Positions 16,545-26,239 of a DNA stretch of 64,000 bases are shown one piece after another. The first letter of the stretch is position 1. Each line of letters starts with the position of its first letter. This DNA comes from Leminorella grimontii ATCC 33999 = DSM 5078 (GTDB lineage: Bacteria; Pseudomonadota; Gammaproteobacteria; Enterobacterales; Enterobacteriaceae): the NCBI RefSeq assembly GCF_000439085.1, contig NZ_AUUA01000002.1, positions 62,001 to 126,000 of the forward strand, read 5' to 3'. The translations under genes were made by a program, and so were the position numbers. The notes under the pieces are model-generated. The model worked only from the letters and a program-made list of their open reading frames with translations, searched no databases and had not been told where the DNA came from.

Positions 16545-18050
16545 CTATTCAGCAAACGCCGAACCGCGGTTAGCCGTCGCCGCCAGCCACTCGGCCACGC
16601 GACGCTTCTCCTCTTCACTCAGCCACATGCCGAGCTTGGTGCGGCGCCAAATGGCGTCGTCGAGCTCTTTGACCCACTCATGCTTAACCAGATATACCAG
16701 CTCCGCTTCATACAGGCCGTGCCCGAACGCTTCGCCCATGTCCTCAAGGCTGTGGCGATTATCAAGCAGCACTTCGGTCAATGAGCCATAGGTATGGGCA
16801 TAGCGTCTAGCCAGCTCTTCGGGCAGCCACGAATGGTTGCGCAAAAGCGTCTTCGCATAGCTATCGCGATCGGTTCCCATATTGCCGCCCGGCAGTACGC
16901 CGTTCTTTGTCCAGGCTCCGCCGACGCCCGGATAGTAGTGGGCCAATTTTTCCAGCGCGTGTTCAGCCAGCTTGCGGTAGGTCGTCAGCTTACCGCCGAA
17001 TACCGACAGCAGCGGCGCTTTGCCGCCTTCGTCTGCGACTTCCAACGTATAGTCGCGGGTCACCGCCTGCGGGGAATCGGATTCATCGTCACACAGCGGG
17101 CGAACGCCGGAATAGGTCCAGGCGATGTCATCGCGGGTAAGCTGCTTTTTGAAGTGGTCGTTATAAACCTTCAGCAGATAGCCCACTTCATTATCATCTA
17201 TGTGTACGCTGCGCGGATCGCCGTGATATTCGACGTCGGTCGTGCCAATAATGGAGAATTCCCCCAGCCACGGGATGACGAACACAATTCGGTTGTCTTC
17301 GTTTTGCAGGATATAGGCCTGCGGCTCATCGTGCACTTTCGGCACCACGATGTGGCTGCCCTTAATCAGGCGAATGCCGCGCGGCGACTTGAGCTGTAGC
17401 CCTTGGTCATAAAACTGTTTAACCCACGGCCCGGTGGCGTTCACCAGCCCTTTGGCTTTCCATGTCAGCGTTTCGCCCGTCGCTTCATCATGCGCTTCAA
17501 CGACCCAAATTCCCTCTTCACGCCAGGCGCGGGTTACTCGCGTGCGGGTGCGAACCTCTCCTCCGCGCTCAACCACTTCCAGCGCGTTTAATACCACCAG
17601 ACGGGCATCATCGACCCAGCAGTCAGAGTATTCAAAGCCGCGCGTCAAACTTGGCTTTAGTACCGACTGCGGGCCAAACTTCAGGCCGTGGCTGGCGGGC
17701 AGGCTGGTGCGCTTACCCAGGTGATCGTACAAAAACAGGCCGGCGCGAATCATCCACGCAGGGCGCAGGTGAGGCTGATGCGGTAAACGAAAGCGCAGCG
17801 GCGTAGCGATATGGGGCGCAAGCCGCAGTAAAACTTCGCGTTCAGCCAGCGCTTCGCTGACTAAGCGAAACTCGTAATGTTCTAAATAACGAAGCCCGCC
17901 GTGAATAAGCTTCGAACTTGCTGAAGACGTAGCGCAGGCCAGATCCTGAGCTTCCAGTAGCAAAACGGAAAGCCCACGACCGGCAGCGTCAGCCGCAATG
18001 CCAGCACCATTGATTCCGCCGCCGATAACGATGAGATCTTTTATGTCCAT
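16545..18050 (-). CDS. glpD: Aerobic glycerol-3-phosphate dehydrogenase
   Basis: A 501-residue protein, exactly the E. coli length from the ATG at 18050 (MDIKDLIVIGG). An in-frame GTG three codons upstream is less likely. The FAD-binding GGGINGAGIAADAAGRG is at the N-terminus, followed by SSASSKLIHGGLRYLE. The substrate-site stretches TYSGVRPLCDDE and FGGKLTTYRKLAE lie in the second half. It is a membrane-associated flavoenzyme that oxidises sn-glycerol 3-phosphate to dihydroxyacetone phosphate and passes electrons to ubiquinone. Here it lies downstream of glpR on the same strand, with ycfJ between, rather than divergent from glpEGR as in E. coli. Confidence 0.98.
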   Translation of the reverse strand: MDIKDLIVIGGGINGAGIAADAAGRGLSVLLLEAQDLACATSSASSKLIHGGLRYLEHYEFRLVSEALAEREVLLRLAPHIATPLRFRLPHQPHLRPAWMIRAGLFLYDHLGKRTSLPASHGLKFGPQSVLKPSLTRGFEYSDCWVDDARLVVLNALEVVERGGEVRTRTRVTRAWREEGIWVVEAHDEATGETLTWKAKGLVNATGPWVKQFYDQGLQLKSPRGIRLIKGSHIVVPKVHDEPQAYILQNEDNRIVFVIPWLGEFSIIGTTDVEYHGDPRSVHIDDNEVGYLLKVYNDHFKKQLTRDDIAWTYSGVRPLCDDESDSPQAVTRDYTLEVADEGGKAPLLSVFGGKLTTYRKLAEHALEKLAHYYPGVGGAWTKNGVLPGGNMGTDRDSYAKTLLRNHSWLPEELARRYAHTYGSLTEVLLDNRHSLEDMGEAFGHGLYEAELVYLVKHEWVKELDDAIWRRTKLGMWLSEEEKRRVAEWLAATANRGSAFAE

Positions 18051-18083
18051 TTCAACCACCCATTATGCTCGAAAGAGCGCAAA

Positions 18084-18101
18084 ATGTTCGTATTCGAAAA
18101 T
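18084..18101. promoter_or_regulatory. Candidate GlpR operator upstream of glpD
   Basis: ATGTTCGTATTCGAAAAT matches the GlpR pattern, with TTCG and CGAA half-sites at the expected spacing, 34 bp before glpD. A weaker TATGCTCGAAAGAGCGCA-like copy is adjacent at about 18064-18081. Confidence 0.65.
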
Positions 18102-18159
18102 CATATTAGCGAAATAATGTTCAAACGGCCAGAAAATTAACCAAATAAAAACATTTAAA

Positions 18160-18175
18160 CGTGATCTAACTAACA
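18160..18175. promoter_or_regulatory. Candidate CRP site upstream of glpD
   Basis: CGTGATCTAACTAACA fits TGTGA-N6-TCACA with one mismatch in each half, flanked by A/T-rich ends. It lies about 110 bp before glpD, consistent with cAMP-CRP activation of glp genes. Confidence 0.5.
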
Positions 18176-18267
18176 CGATATCCACAATAAATTCATGGTT
18201 ACCGGAATTTGTTAGGGACATGTTATACAATTAATAAACGACTTACTGAGCGAGTTTGGAGGGGTAA

Positions 18268-18834
18268 GTGAACAAATCCATGCTAATTGGCCTTGGCGCG
18301 GGCGTTGTCCTTGCGCTGGGGATCGCCGCCGTTGCGTCAAACGGCCCGGGGCTGTTTCAAACGCGCCCCACTTACGCACAGGTGCTTTCCGTTACGCCGG
18401 TAAAAGAAACCGTCACCACGCCAAAGCAAACGTGCCACGACGTCACGGTCACCCATAAAAAGCCGGTGCGTGACGAGCATAAAATTGCTGGCTCTCTGCT
18501 GGGCGCTGTCGCTGGCGGCGTCATAGGCCACCAGTTCGGCGGCGGCCACGGAAAGCAGCTTGCCACCATTGCGGGCGCGGCTGCCGGAGGCTATACCGGC
18601 CATCAGGTTCAGGGGGCATTGCAGGATGGCGATACCTACACCACGACGGAAAAACGCTGTAAGACCGAGCACGACAAGGTTGAAAAAACGATAGGCTACG
18701 ACGTGACCTATAAAATAGGCGACCAGCAGGGAAAAGTTCGAATGGACCAGCAGCCCGGCAGCCAAATCCCGCTGGACGACAAAGGACAACTGCTGCTTCC
18801 AGCGCCTAAGCAGGCAAGCGCCGCTTCATCATAG
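18268..18834 (+). CDS. ycfJ: Glycine-zipper envelope protein YcfJ
   Basis: A 188-residue protein (E. coli YcfJ 179). It starts at GTG 18268 with GGAGGGG 4-10 bases upstream. A hydrophobic N-terminal segment is at about 3-25. A 2TM glycine zipper lies at about 73-115 (AGSLLGAVAGGVIGHQFGGG and ATIAGAAAGGYTGHQ). The C-terminal domain contains YDVTYKIGDQQGKVRMD. Such proteins associate with the envelope; YcfJ has been linked to stress and biofilm phenotypes but its mechanism is unknown. It is unexpectedly placed between glpD and glpR, divergent from glpD. Confidence 0.92.
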   Translation: MNKSMLIGLGAGVVLALGIAAVASNGPGLFQTRPTYAQVLSVTPVKETVTTPKQTCHDVTVTHKKPVRDEHKIAGSLLGAVAGGVIGHQFGGGHGKQLATIAGAAAGGYTGHQVQGALQDGDTYTTTEKRCKTEHDKVEKTIGYDVTYKIGDQQGKVRMDQQPGSQIPLDDKGQLLLPAPKQASAASS

Positions 18835-18872
18835 CGGGCTTTACCGGGTTGACCTACAAAAGGGAATTTCGA

Positions 18873-18897
18873 AAGCAGGCGAAGAACTCGCCTGCTT
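18873..18897. terminator. Terminator between ycfJ and glpR
   Basis: A 10-bp stem AAGCAGGCGA / TCGCCTGCTT with a 5-base loop, followed by CTTTAT on the plus strand. It lies between convergent ycfJ and glpR. Confidence 0.8.
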
Positions 18898-18916
18898 CTT
18901 TATATATGCGAGCAAA

Positions 18917-19678
18917 TCAGCAAAGCTCGAGCTTTACGTCATACTGCCGCACGATGTTCATCACGCTATCGGGCGGCTCCTGGTCGGTAAACAGATAGTC
19001 AATCAGGCCCATATTGCCCAGGTTAACCATCGCGTTCCGGCCAAACTTGGAGTGGTCGGTCACCAGCATCACACAGCGGGAATTTTCAATAATGGCGCGC
19101 TTGGTGCGCACTTCATGGTAATCAAACTCCAACAGGCTGCCGTCAGCGTCAATGCCGCTTATCCCAAGAATGCCGTAGTCCAGTCGGAACTGGGAAATAA
19201 AGTCCAGCGTCGCTTCGCCAATAATGCCGCCGTCGCGCGATCGCACTTCACCGCCGGCTAAAATCAGGCGAAAATCGGGCTTCCCCGTCAGCAGGGTCGC
19301 AACGTTCAGGTTATTGGTCACCACGCGCAGGTTTTTGTGATTCAACAGGGCATGGGCCACCGCTTCCGGCGTAGTGCCGATATCGATAAACAGCGTCGCG
19401 CCGTCGGGAATGTGGCTGGCGACGCGCTCGGCGATGCGGGCCTTTTCTTCAAACCACATCACCTTACGATCGTGATAGGCCGCGTTAACGGCAGAGCTTG
19501 AAGGCAGCGCCGCGCCGCCGTGATGGCGCTGAATCTTATGCTGCTCCGCCAACTCGTTCAAGTCGCGACGAATGGTCTGCGGACTCACGCCGAAGTGCTC
19601 CACCAGCTCTTCGGTACTGACGTAACCGTGCTTACGAACTAAATCAATAATGGACTCATGTCGCTGTGTTTGTTTCAC
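18917..19678 (-). CDS. glpR: Glycerol-3-phosphate regulon repressor GlpR
   Basis: A 253-residue DeoR-family repressor (E. coli 252) starting at GTG with AGGAT upstream. The N-terminal winged helix (about 1-60) carries GYVSTEELVEHFGVSPQTIRR. The C-terminal DeoR sensor domain has FIDIGTTPEAVAHALL and ILGISGIDADGSLLEFDYHE, which bind sn-glycerol 3-phosphate. It represses glpD, glpABC and glpTQ until G3P accumulates. It is the last gene of leftward glpE-glpG-glpR, 92 bp after glpG. Candidate operators are visible upstream of glpD and between glpA and glpT. Confidence 0.97.
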   Translation of the reverse strand: MKQTQRHESIIDLVRKHGYVSTEELVEHFGVSPQTIRRDLNELAEQHKIQRHHGGAALPSSSAVNAAYHDRKVMWFEEKARIAERVASHIPDGATLFIDIGTTPEAVAHALLNHKNLRVVTNNLNVATLLTGKPDFRLILAGGEVRSRDGGIIGEATLDFISQFRLDYGILGISGIDADGSLLEFDYHEVRTKRAIIENSRCVMLVTDHSKFGRNAMVNLGNMGLIDYLFTDQEPPDSVMNIVRQYDVKLELC

Positions 19679-19770
19679 TTTGAGATCCTAAATACGCTAA
19701 TCCTGATGCGCCCTTGTTATTATTGTGGCTAACCGTACTGCGCCCATTATACACATGCCCATTAACGCGC

Positions 19771-20610
19771 CTAGCGCCCCTGGCGCCTTTTAGACGGCCG
19801 CGTATCCCACCAGGCCAGCGCCAGACCCACGGCCAGGCCGCCGACGTGGGCCGCATTGGCAATGGAAAATCCGAACATATCAAAATATCCCGCCAGTAAC
19901 CAGACTACCGCGAACGCCATCAGGGAGCGCTGCATAGAGACGCCCCTTTCCGGAGCCCGCTCCCCCGACAGCCAACAGTATCCCATCAGCGCATAGACCA
20001 CGCCCGACAGGCCGCCGAACAGGTTGCCGCTAAACACCGCCTGCCCATAGCCGGACAGCACAGCCGATAGCAGCGTGATTTCCAACAGCTTCCCCGTCCC
20101 CAGGCGCTTTTCCAGCGGGCCGCCGAGATACCACCACCAGACGAGGTTAAAAAGAATGTGCAGCAGAGAAAAGTGTAAAAACGCATGGGTCACCCAGCGC
20201 CATACCTCAAGATACTGGCTGCTATCCACAGGATAGGCCAAAAACGCCATCAGCGTGTCGTCGCCGAATAGCTGCATCAGAAGGTAAACTACCGCACAAA
20301 TAGCGATCACCGAAACCGTCAGCGGTCCGGCCTGCTGACGTAGGGAAGGAAGCATCGGCGTACGCTGATAGTGAATATCGGCGTTGGTCGTTCCTGACTC
20401 CCAGCTGGCAGCCATATAGCGCGGATCGTCGGGATAGTGAATAAAGTGTTCAAGCGCCCGGCGCGCCTTTGATTCGTCGCTATCGTTGAGCAACCACAGC
20501 TCAGCGCGCTGCGGCTGCTGGCGAACTTCCATTTCGACGTTCTGCGTCGCCATATAGTCGGCAAAGGCCTGCGCCGCACGGGCGTTAGAAAAAACGGTCA
20601 GTAGAATCAT
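19771..20610 (-). CDS. glpG: Rhomboid intramembrane serine protease GlpG
   Basis: A 279-residue protein (E. coli 276). A cytosolic N-terminal domain (about 1-90) is followed by six membrane helices. The catalytic serine is in [14 protein letters not shown] (TM4) and its histidine partner is in [15 protein letters not shown] (TM6). [19 protein letters not shown] carries the conserved HxxxN of TM2. It cleaves single-pass membrane proteins within the bilayer. It is co-transcribed with glpE and glpR by position; its link to G3P metabolism is not understood. Confidence 0.97.
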   Translation of the reverse strand: MILLTVFSNARAAQAFADYMATQNVEMEVRQQPQRAELWLLNDSDESKARRALEHFIHYPDDPRYMAASWESGTTNADIHYQRTPMLPSLRQQAGPLTVSVIAICAVVYLLMQLFGDDTLMAFLAYPVDSSQYLEVWRWVTHAFLHFSLLHILFNLVWWWYLGGPLEKRLGTGKLLEITLLSAVLSGYGQAVFSGNLFGGLSGVVYALMGYCWLSGERAPERGVSMQRSLMAFAVVWLLAGYFDMFGFSIANAAHVGGLAVGLALAWWDTRPSKRRQGR

Positions 20611-20752
20611 CCAGACTCACTCTACACGGTTGCAGGTCGTCAGGGCCTCGCTGAGCGAGAGCCCTCACCTCTAAAAAGGTTAATTTATCACAATAGCGCC
20701 GCCGCGATGAGGGATTATCAGGATAAGAATGTGTAGGAAAGTAAACGCGCCG

Positions 20753-21076
20753 TCAGGATGAAACTACGTTTTCAGGAAAGCTGCGCGCCCATGACTCAAA
20801 TCCGCCCTCAACGCTATACACCCGTTCAAACCCTTGATGCGCCAAGTATTGCGCCGCGCCCTGGCTGCTGATGCCGTGATAGCACATGACCATGACCGGC
20901 CTGTCGAAGTCGGCGCTTTGCATAAAACCGTTCAGGCTGGCGTCCGTCAGGTGAAAAGCGCCGGGGGCGTGGCCGGCGTTAAAGCTTTGAGCGTCACGAA
21001 TATCCACCAGCAGGGCGTCGCCCTGCTGAAGGCGTTCAAGAGCGTCTGAGACGCTGATAATAGAAAAAGGTTCCAT
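20753..21076 (-). CDS. glpE: Thiosulfate sulfurtransferase GlpE (rhodanese)
   Basis: A 107-residue single-domain rhodanese (E. coli 108). The ATG at 21076 (MEPFSIISV) matches the family start better than the ATG at 21091. [11 protein letters not shown] and the active-site loop [12 protein letters not shown] hold the persulfide cysteine. It moves sulfur from thiosulfate to cyanide or thioredoxin. It is the first gene of glpEGR, separated from glpG by 142 bp. Confidence 0.96.
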   Translation of the reverse strand: MEPFSIISVSDALERLQQGDALLVDIRDAQSFNAGHAPGAFHLTDASLNGFMQSADFDRPVMVMCYHGISSQGAAQYLAHQGFERVYSVEGGFESWARSFPENVVSS

Positions 21077-21170
21077 AACTCGCCATACCATAGTAAAAGA
21101 CTCAACTATTATAGCGGCTTTTTACTCGGTTGCTATGGTTCGATAGCCCTTTCAAAAAGAGAATAAAAAA

Positions 21171-21189
21171 AGCGCCGATAAACGGCGCT
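21171..21189 (-). terminator. Intrinsic terminator of rpoH
   Basis: The leftward stem AGCGCCG / CGGCGCT with a 5-base loop is followed by six or more T (A-run 21165-21170 on the plus strand), 19 bp after the rpoH stop. Confidence 0.88.
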
Positions 21190-21207
21190 GTTTCAGCAGA
21201 GTTTGGG

Positions 21208-22065
21208 TTACGCCTCAATGGCGACGCGAAGCTTCTTCATCGCGTTCTTTTCCAACTGGCGCACGCGTTCGGCGGAGACGCCGTAGCGGTCGGCCAGCTC
21301 CTGCAGCGTGGCCTTTGAGTCGTCGCTGTTCAGCCAGCGGGCGCGGATAATGTGCTGACTGCGCTCGTCTAAACCGTTCAGCGCCTGCGTCAGCTTATCA
21401 GCCGCGTCGCTGTCCCAGTTTTCGTCTTCAATGCTTTCGGCGAAGTCAGAGGACTTATCCTCCAGATACACTGCCGGCGCGACGATGTTGCTTTCGCTAT
21501 CGTCGTCGGGAGAGGCGTCAAAGGCCATGTCCTGAGCGGCCATGCGAGATTCCATCTCAAGCACGTCTTTGCTTGAAACGCCCAGCTCGCGGGCCACCAG
21601 CTCAACCTCTTCCTGGTTAAACCAGCCGAGGCGCTGTTTGGACTTACGCAGGTTAAAGAACAGCTTGCGCTGCGCCTTGGTGGTCGCGATTTTAACAATG
21701 CGCCAGTTGCGTAAAACGTATTCGTGGATCTCAGCCTTGATCCAGTGCACGGCGAAGGAAACCAGCCTTACGCCCACTTCCGGATTAAAGCGGCGCACCG
21801 CCTTCATCAGGCCGATGTTGCCTTCCTGAATCAGGTCGGCCTGAGGCAGGCCGTAGCCTGAATAGTTACGAGCGACGTGAACAACGAAGCGCAGATGGGA
21901 CAGGATAAGCTTCTTCGCTGCCGCCAAATCGCCGTGATAATGCAGCCGTTCAGCCAGCTCGCGTTCCTCATCTGCCGTAAGCATCGGATAGCTGTTGGCT
22001 GCCCGAATATAGGCCTCCAGGCTACCTTGTGGAACCAGGGCCAAAGTTTGCATTTCTTTAGTCAT
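21208..22065 (-). CDS. rpoH: Heat-shock sigma factor RpoH (sigma-32)
   Basis: A 285-residue protein (E. coli 284). Region 2 contains [32 protein letters not shown] and the -10 recognition segment [14 protein letters not shown]. The sigma-32-specific RpoH box is [15 protein letters not shown]. Region 4.2 carries [19 protein letters not shown]. It directs RNA polymerase to heat-shock promoters and is controlled by mRNA folding, DnaK and FtsH. The ribosome site AAGAGG is 6 bases before the ATG, and the AT-rich start region is as in thermosensing rpoH mRNAs. A sigma-E-type promoter lies upstream. It follows ftsYEX as in E. coli. Confidence 0.98.
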   Translation of the reverse strand: MTKEMQTLALVPQGSLEAYIRAANSYPMLTADEERELAERLHYHGDLAAAKKLILSHLRFVVHVARNYSGYGLPQADLIQEGNIGLMKAVRRFNPEVGVRLVSFAVHWIKAEIHEYVLRNWRIVKIATTKAQRKLFFNLRKSKQRLGWFNQEEVELVARELGVSSKDVLEMESRMAAQDMAFDASPDDDSESNIVAPAVYLEDKSSDFAESIEDENWDSDAADKLTQALNGLDERSQHIIRARWLNSDDSKATLQELADRYGVSAERVRQLEKNAMKKLRVAIEA

Positions 22066-22152
22066 TCAAACCCTCTTAAATAAGAATTCATGCATGACGG
22101 ATTTTCATCTCATCGCAGCGGGACCGCCTTACTCACCGCTACATCCGATATG

Positions 22153-22178
22153 TAGACCAAAATTTCGCCTAAAAGTTC
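22153..22178 (-). promoter_or_regulatory. Sigma-E type promoter of rpoH
   Basis: Leftward GAACTT, a 15-bp spacer and GTCTA match the RpoE consensus. E. coli rpoH has an RpoE-dependent P3 promoter of the same form. It lies about 90 bp upstream of the rpoH start. Confidence 0.7.
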
Positions 22179-22293
22179 ATTCGCCTTTAGAGAAACCGGA
22201 CCGTTATATCAGCAAATGTGCGCCTTCATTTCAAGCCCTGGAGCTAAACGACCCCGTGGCTTCAGGCACATTTTTTAGTATACCAGAAATAAC

Positions 22294-23274
22294 CTACCCC
22301 GGTGTAAACTGGCGTAAATGTCTCACCGTCGCAAGCCAAGCGGCTCCCCAGCCGATCATTGATGAAACCAGCAGCAAAAGTAGGCTTTCGTCCCAGCTTA
22401 AACCGTCGATAGAAAACAGTGCGCCAAACACGCTGGCCGCCTGCGTGACGGAAGAGTCCAGCATCCACACCAGCGCCTGCGACATGATTAAAGACAGCAC
22501 CGCGCCAAACAGCCCCAGCAGCATGCCGCCGTTGAGGAACGGGCGCAGGATGAATCCGTCCGTCGCGCCAATAAGCTTCATGACGCTAATCGTATCCCGG
22601 CGGCTGAATATATTGAGCCGCACGCTGTTGCCGATAACGAGAAACACCGCCACTATCATCAGCACGCCGATCGTGACGGAAACGGAGCCAACCAGCTTCG
22701 TTAGGGCAGACAGGCGAGAAAACCAGCTGTCGTCGGTTTTCACTTCATTGACGCCGGGCATTTTAGCAACCGTATCCCGCAGGCCACCGAGCGCCGCCGC
22801 GTTCAGGGAATCGACTTTGGGCGTTATGACAATGAGGGCCGGCAGCGGATTTTCGCTAAGCATATCCAGCGCGGAGGCGAACCCAGACCACTCGCGAAAC
22901 TCCTTCAGGGCGCTATCGCGCGACATATAGTCGACGCTTTTTACGCTCTCCATCGCTTTGATCTGCTCAACCAACGCGTTGGCCGCTTCGTCACCGACGC
23001 TCTTTTCCAAATAAACGGTAACCTGTGGAGTGGGATACCACTTGGCCGCAGCGGTTCCGACGTTTTTCCACACCAGATAGCAGAGGCTCGGCAGCGTGAG
23101 CGAAATAGCGATAACCGCCACCGTCATCAGCGTCGCCACCGGCTGGCGCAGCATGTCGATAACGGTATTGCGCCAGGCGTAGCGCCACTGCTCGCGCCAC
23201 CCGCCTCGCTCGCGCTTGACGACTTTTGGCTTGGGAGCAGAGCTCTTTTTCACCTGTGGTTTATTACTACGCAT
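22294..23274 (-). CDS. ftsX: Cell division protein FtsX
   Basis: A 326-residue protein (E. coli 352, with a longer N-terminus). A basic cytoplasmic head precedes TM1 at about 45-68 ([19 protein letters not shown]). A periplasmic loop to about 185 and three more helices follow, with the family stretch [21 protein letters not shown] split between loop and TM2. FtsX is the membrane part of the FtsEX ABC complex, which activates EnvC/amidases and drives septal peptidoglycan splitting rather than transport. It overlaps ftsE by 8 bp. Confidence 0.97.
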   Translation of the reverse strand: MRSNKPQVKKSSAPKPKVVKRERGGWREQWRYAWRNTVIDMLRQPVATLMTVAVIAISLTLPSLCYLVWKNVGTAAAKWYPTPQVTVYLEKSVGDEAANALVEQIKAMESVKSVDYMSRDSALKEFREWSGFASALDMLSENPLPALIVITPKVDSLNAAALGGLRDTVAKMPGVNEVKTDDSWFSRLSALTKLVGSVSVTIGVLMIVAVFLVIGNSVRLNIFSRRDTISVMKLIGATDGFILRPFLNGGMLLGLFGAVLSLIMSQALVWMLDSSVTQAASVFGALFSIDGLSWDESLLLLLVSSMIGWGAAWLATVRHLRQFTPG

Positions 23275-23932
23275 CGGAGCCGCCTCCCATTCTCCCGTGG
23301 GAAAGCGTCAGCGTTCGATAGGAACGGCTGGCGATAAGCCCCCTGTCGTGCGTCGCCATCAGCACCGTTACGCCAACCCGGTTAAATTCTTCAAACAGCC
23401 GCAAAATTCCGACCGACAGCTCATAGTCCAGGTTGCCGGTAGGCTCATCCGCCAGCAGCACCGCAGGCTTGTTGACCACCGCGCGCGCAATACCGACCCG
23501 CTGCTGTTCGCCGCCGGAAAGCTGTATAGGGAGACACTTCGCCTTGTCCAGCAGTCCGACCTTATCCAACGCGGCCGACGTGCGGCGACGGATCTCTTCC
23601 GGCGCAGCGCCGCAGATAATCAGCGGCAAAGATACGTTGTCGTACACCGTTCGATCGGCCAGCAGGTTGTGGTCCTGAAAAACCATGCCGATTTGGCGAC
23701 GCAGGAAGGGCACTTCCGCCGGCTTTAGGCGGCTCACGTCGTGGCCGGAAAACCAGATATGCCCGGCGCTTGGTCTTTCAATGCCGCAAATCAGCTTTAA
23801 AAGCGTACTCTTACCCGCGCCGGAATGGCCGGTCAAAAACGCCATTTCGGCCTGCTGAAGGTGGAAGCTGACGCTCTGCAGCGCCTGCTGTCCTCCCAAA
23901 TAGGCTTTACTGACCTGCTCAAAACGAATCAT
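23267..23932 (-). CDS. ftsE: Cell division ATP-binding protein FtsE
   Basis: A 221-residue ABC ATPase. The Walker A is [14 protein letters not shown], the signature is [15 protein letters not shown], the Walker B is [12 protein letters not shown] and the H-loop is [12 protein letters not shown] hydrolysis on the inner face powers FtsX conformational changes that activate periplasmic EnvC and the amidases at the divisome. It is the second gene of leftward ftsY-ftsE-ftsX, 6 bp after ftsY. Confidence 0.98.
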   Translation of the reverse strand: MIRFEQVSKAYLGGQQALQSVSFHLQQAEMAFLTGHSGAGKSTLLKLICGIERPSAGHIWFSGHDVSRLKPAEVPFLRRQIGMVFQDHNLLADRTVYDNVSLPLIICGAAPEEIRRRTSAALDKVGLLDKAKCLPIQLSGGEQQRVGIARAVVNKPAVLLADEPTGNLDYELSVGILRLFEEFNRVGVTVLMATHDRGLIASRSYRTLTLSHGRMGGGSDA

Positions 23933-23938
23933 TGTTGC

Positions 23939-25384
23939 TTAGTCCTCTCGAGCGAAAAGCGCCTCAATAAAATCGTTGGCCTGGAAAGGCCGTAAGTCAT
24001 CGATGCCCTCGCCAACGCCAATATAGCGGATCGGCACGCCGAACTGATCGGCAACGGAGAAGATAACGCCGCCCTTCGCCGTACCGTCCAGCTTAGTGAG
24101 CGTAATGCCCGTCAGGCCGACGGCTTCACTAAACAGTTTAGTCTGGCTAATGGCATTTTGACCGGTGCTGGCATCGATGGTCAGCATAATTTCGTGGGGC
24201 GCTTCTTCGTCTAACTTCTTCATCACCCGCACGATCTTTTTCAGCTCTTCCATCAGGTGAGACTTATTCTGTAAGCGTCCCGCCGTATCGGCGATCAGTA
24301 CGTCGACGTTGCGCGCTTTGGCCGCCTCTATTGCATCGAAAATAACCGACGCGGAGTCGGCGCCGGTATGCTGAGCGATGACCGGGATATTATTGCGCTG
24401 CCCCCAGACCTGCAGCTGCTCGACCGCCGCCGCGCGGAAGGTGTCACCCGCCGCCAGCATCACCGACTTGCCCTGCGCCTGGAACTGGCGCGCCAGCTTG
24501 CCGATAGTGGTCGTTTTTCCAACGCCGTTAACGCCGACCATCAGGATAACAAACGGCTTATGGCCGCTAACGTCCAGAGGCTTATCGACGGTCTGAAGAA
24601 TTTGGGACATCTCTTCTTTCAGGCGATCGTACAGCGCTTCGGCGTCCTTTAAGTCGCGGCGGCTGGCGTGTTCGGTCAGCGATGCGATGATCTTACTGGT
24701 GGTGTTGACGCCGACGTCGGCAATCAGCAGTTGCTCTTCCAGCTCTTCAAACAGCTCGTCGTCAATGCGCTTGCCGCGAAACAGCCCCATAAAGCCGGAG
24801 CCCAGATTCTGCTTGGTTTTCAGCAGGCTTCGCTTAAGCCTGGCGAAAAAGCCTTCCTTTGTCGGCCTTTCCTGCTCTTGCATCAGAGCTGGTTCTTCAG
24901 CCCCTTCTTCCTGCTGCAGATCGTCAAGCGCCAGCTCTTCGGCCGCGTCGAGTTCTTGTTCGTCAAAAGGCTCATTTAGCGCTTCTTCCTGCTCTTCCCG
25001 CCCAACGATTTCAACGTCGGCAGCCAGCTCGGCCTCTTCAATCCGCTCAGCTTCACTTTCGACGTCGCCTTCTATTTCTTCCGGTTCTTCCGGAAAAACC
25101 GGCTCGGCATCGGCTTCAGCCGAGAGTACCTCATCCGCTTCGTCATGTGGCTTCGCGCCGTCGAGAGCGACTTCCACTGAAGCTTCATCAGTAAAATCAG
25201 CGGCCGGCTCAGCTTCGGCAGGCGTGTCGGTTACCGCGCGTTCAGCGTCATCGCTTTCTACAGAAGTCTCGTCTTCCCGCTCGGACAACGCTTCTTCATT
25301 CTTTTCCGTTTCTTCTTCCCGCTCTTCGTCCTGACGGCCAAGCCCTAACCAGGAAAAGAAACCGCGCTTTTTATCTTTCGCCAT
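23939..25384 (-). CDS. ftsY: Signal recognition particle receptor FtsY
   Basis: A 481-residue protein (E. coli 497). A short basic start (MAKDKKRGFFSWLGLG) binds membrane lipids. A long, very acidic Glu/Ala-rich A domain extends to about residue 170. The NG GTPase follows, with G1 GVNGVGKTTTIGKLA, DTFRAAAVEQL, G3 DTAGRL, G4 TKLDGTAKGG and a final GVGEGIDDLRPF. It docks the Ffh-ribosome complex to the inner membrane for co-translational protein insertion. It is divergent from rsmD. Confidence 0.98.
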   Translation of the reverse strand: MAKDKKRGFFSWLGLGRQDEEREEETEKNEEALSEREDETSVESDDAERAVTDTPAEAEPAADFTDEASVEVALDGAKPHDEADEVLSAEADAEPVFPEEPEEIEGDVESEAERIEEAELAADVEIVGREEQEEALNEPFDEQELDAAEELALDDLQQEEGAEEPALMQEQERPTKEGFFARLKRSLLKTKQNLGSGFMGLFRGKRIDDELFEELEEQLLIADVGVNTTSKIIASLTEHASRRDLKDAEALYDRLKEEMSQILQTVDKPLDVSGHKPFVILMVGVNGVGKTTTIGKLARQFQAQGKSVMLAAGDTFRAAAVEQLQVWGQRNNIPVIAQHTGADSASVIFDAIEAAKARNVDVLIADTAGRLQNKSHLMEELKKIVRVMKKLDEEAPHEIMLTIDASTGQNAISQTKLFSEAVGLTGITLTKLDGTAKGGVIFSVADQFGVPIRYIGVGEGIDDLRPFQANDFIEALFARED

Positions 25385-25638
25385 GCTGTAACCACAACCT
25401 CCACGCTAACTGTGACTTTTTACGCCTTTTCTCAAGTCTATCATTCTCCGGCGCGATAAACGGCTTTATTTTAACATCCAACGGGGCAAAATCATGCCGT
25501 TAAGCGGGAAAAATGGACGCAAAAAATGAGCTCGTGCAGGCAAACCAGCGCGCATTTTTAAATTCTCTCGCTCTCGCTATAATAGCGGTTCAATTTCATT
25601 AACCGTTTTCAGGCAAGTTACCGCGCGATAAGCAAAAT

Positions 25639-26226
25639 ATGAGCAAAAAGAGTTCACCCACTAAGGCCGGTCAAATTCGCATCATCGCCGGAAAATGGCG
25701 GGGAAGAAAGCTTCCCGTCCCTGACAGCCCGGGCCTTCGGCCGACGACCGACAGGGTGAAAGAGACGCTGTTTAACTGGTTGGCGCCGGTGATTCAGGAG
25801 GCCCGCTGTCTGGACTGTTTCGCCGGCAGCGGCTCGCTTGGATTCGAGGCCCTTTCCCGCTATGCGGGGAAGGTCATCATGCTGGAAGCCGAACGCGCTA
25901 TCGCTCAGGGGCTGCAAAAAAATCTGGCTCTGCTGGATACAGACTGCGGTCAGGTGATTCATACCAACGCTCTCAGTTGGCTGGAAGGCGATGCGACGCC
26001 GTTTGACGTCGTCTTTCTTGACCCGCCCTTTCGCCAGGGGCTGCTCCCCAAAACGATGGCCTTACTGGAACAGCGCGGCTGGCTGGCCGAAGAGGCCTGG
26101 ATTTACGTAGAAACCGAGTCAGAGAGCGCCGCCATAGAAACGCCGCCCGAATGGCGCCTGCATCGGGAAAAGATTGCAGGCCAGGTCGCTTATCGCCTCT
26201 ATCAACGCGGCCCACTATCAACCTAA
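25639..26226 (+). CDS. rsmD: 16S rRNA (guanine-966-N2)-methyltransferase RsmD
   Basis: A 195-residue protein (E. coli 198). It has a Rossmann-type SAM site, LDCFAGSGSLGFEALSR, preceded by GLRPTTDRVKETLFNWL. The catalytic motif IV is VVFLDPPFRQG. It methylates N2 of G966 in 16S rRNA on the assembled 30S subunit. It is divergent from ftsY and followed closely by yhhL, as in E. coli. Confidence 0.97.
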   Translation: MSKKSSPTKAGQIRIIAGKWRGRKLPVPDSPGLRPTTDRVKETLFNWLAPVIQEARCLDCFAGSGSLGFEALSRYAGKVIMLEAERAIAQGLQKNLALLDTDCGQVIHTNALSWLEGDATPFDVVFLDPPFRQGLLPKTMALLEQRGWLAEEAWIYVETESESAAIETPPEWRLHREKIAGQVAYRLYQRGPLST

Positions 26227-26239
26227 AAGCAGGGAGAAC

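Noticed and set aside
22094-22930. 278-codon plus-strand ORF across the rpoH-ftsX gap and ftsX
   Set aside because: Mostly antisense to ftsX, Ser/Thr/Pro-rich translation typical of a shadow frame.
24687-25334. 215-codon Ser-rich plus-strand ORF opposite ftsY
   Set aside because: The serine runs are the antisense of the acidic Glu/Ala-rich FtsY domain, not a real repeat protein.
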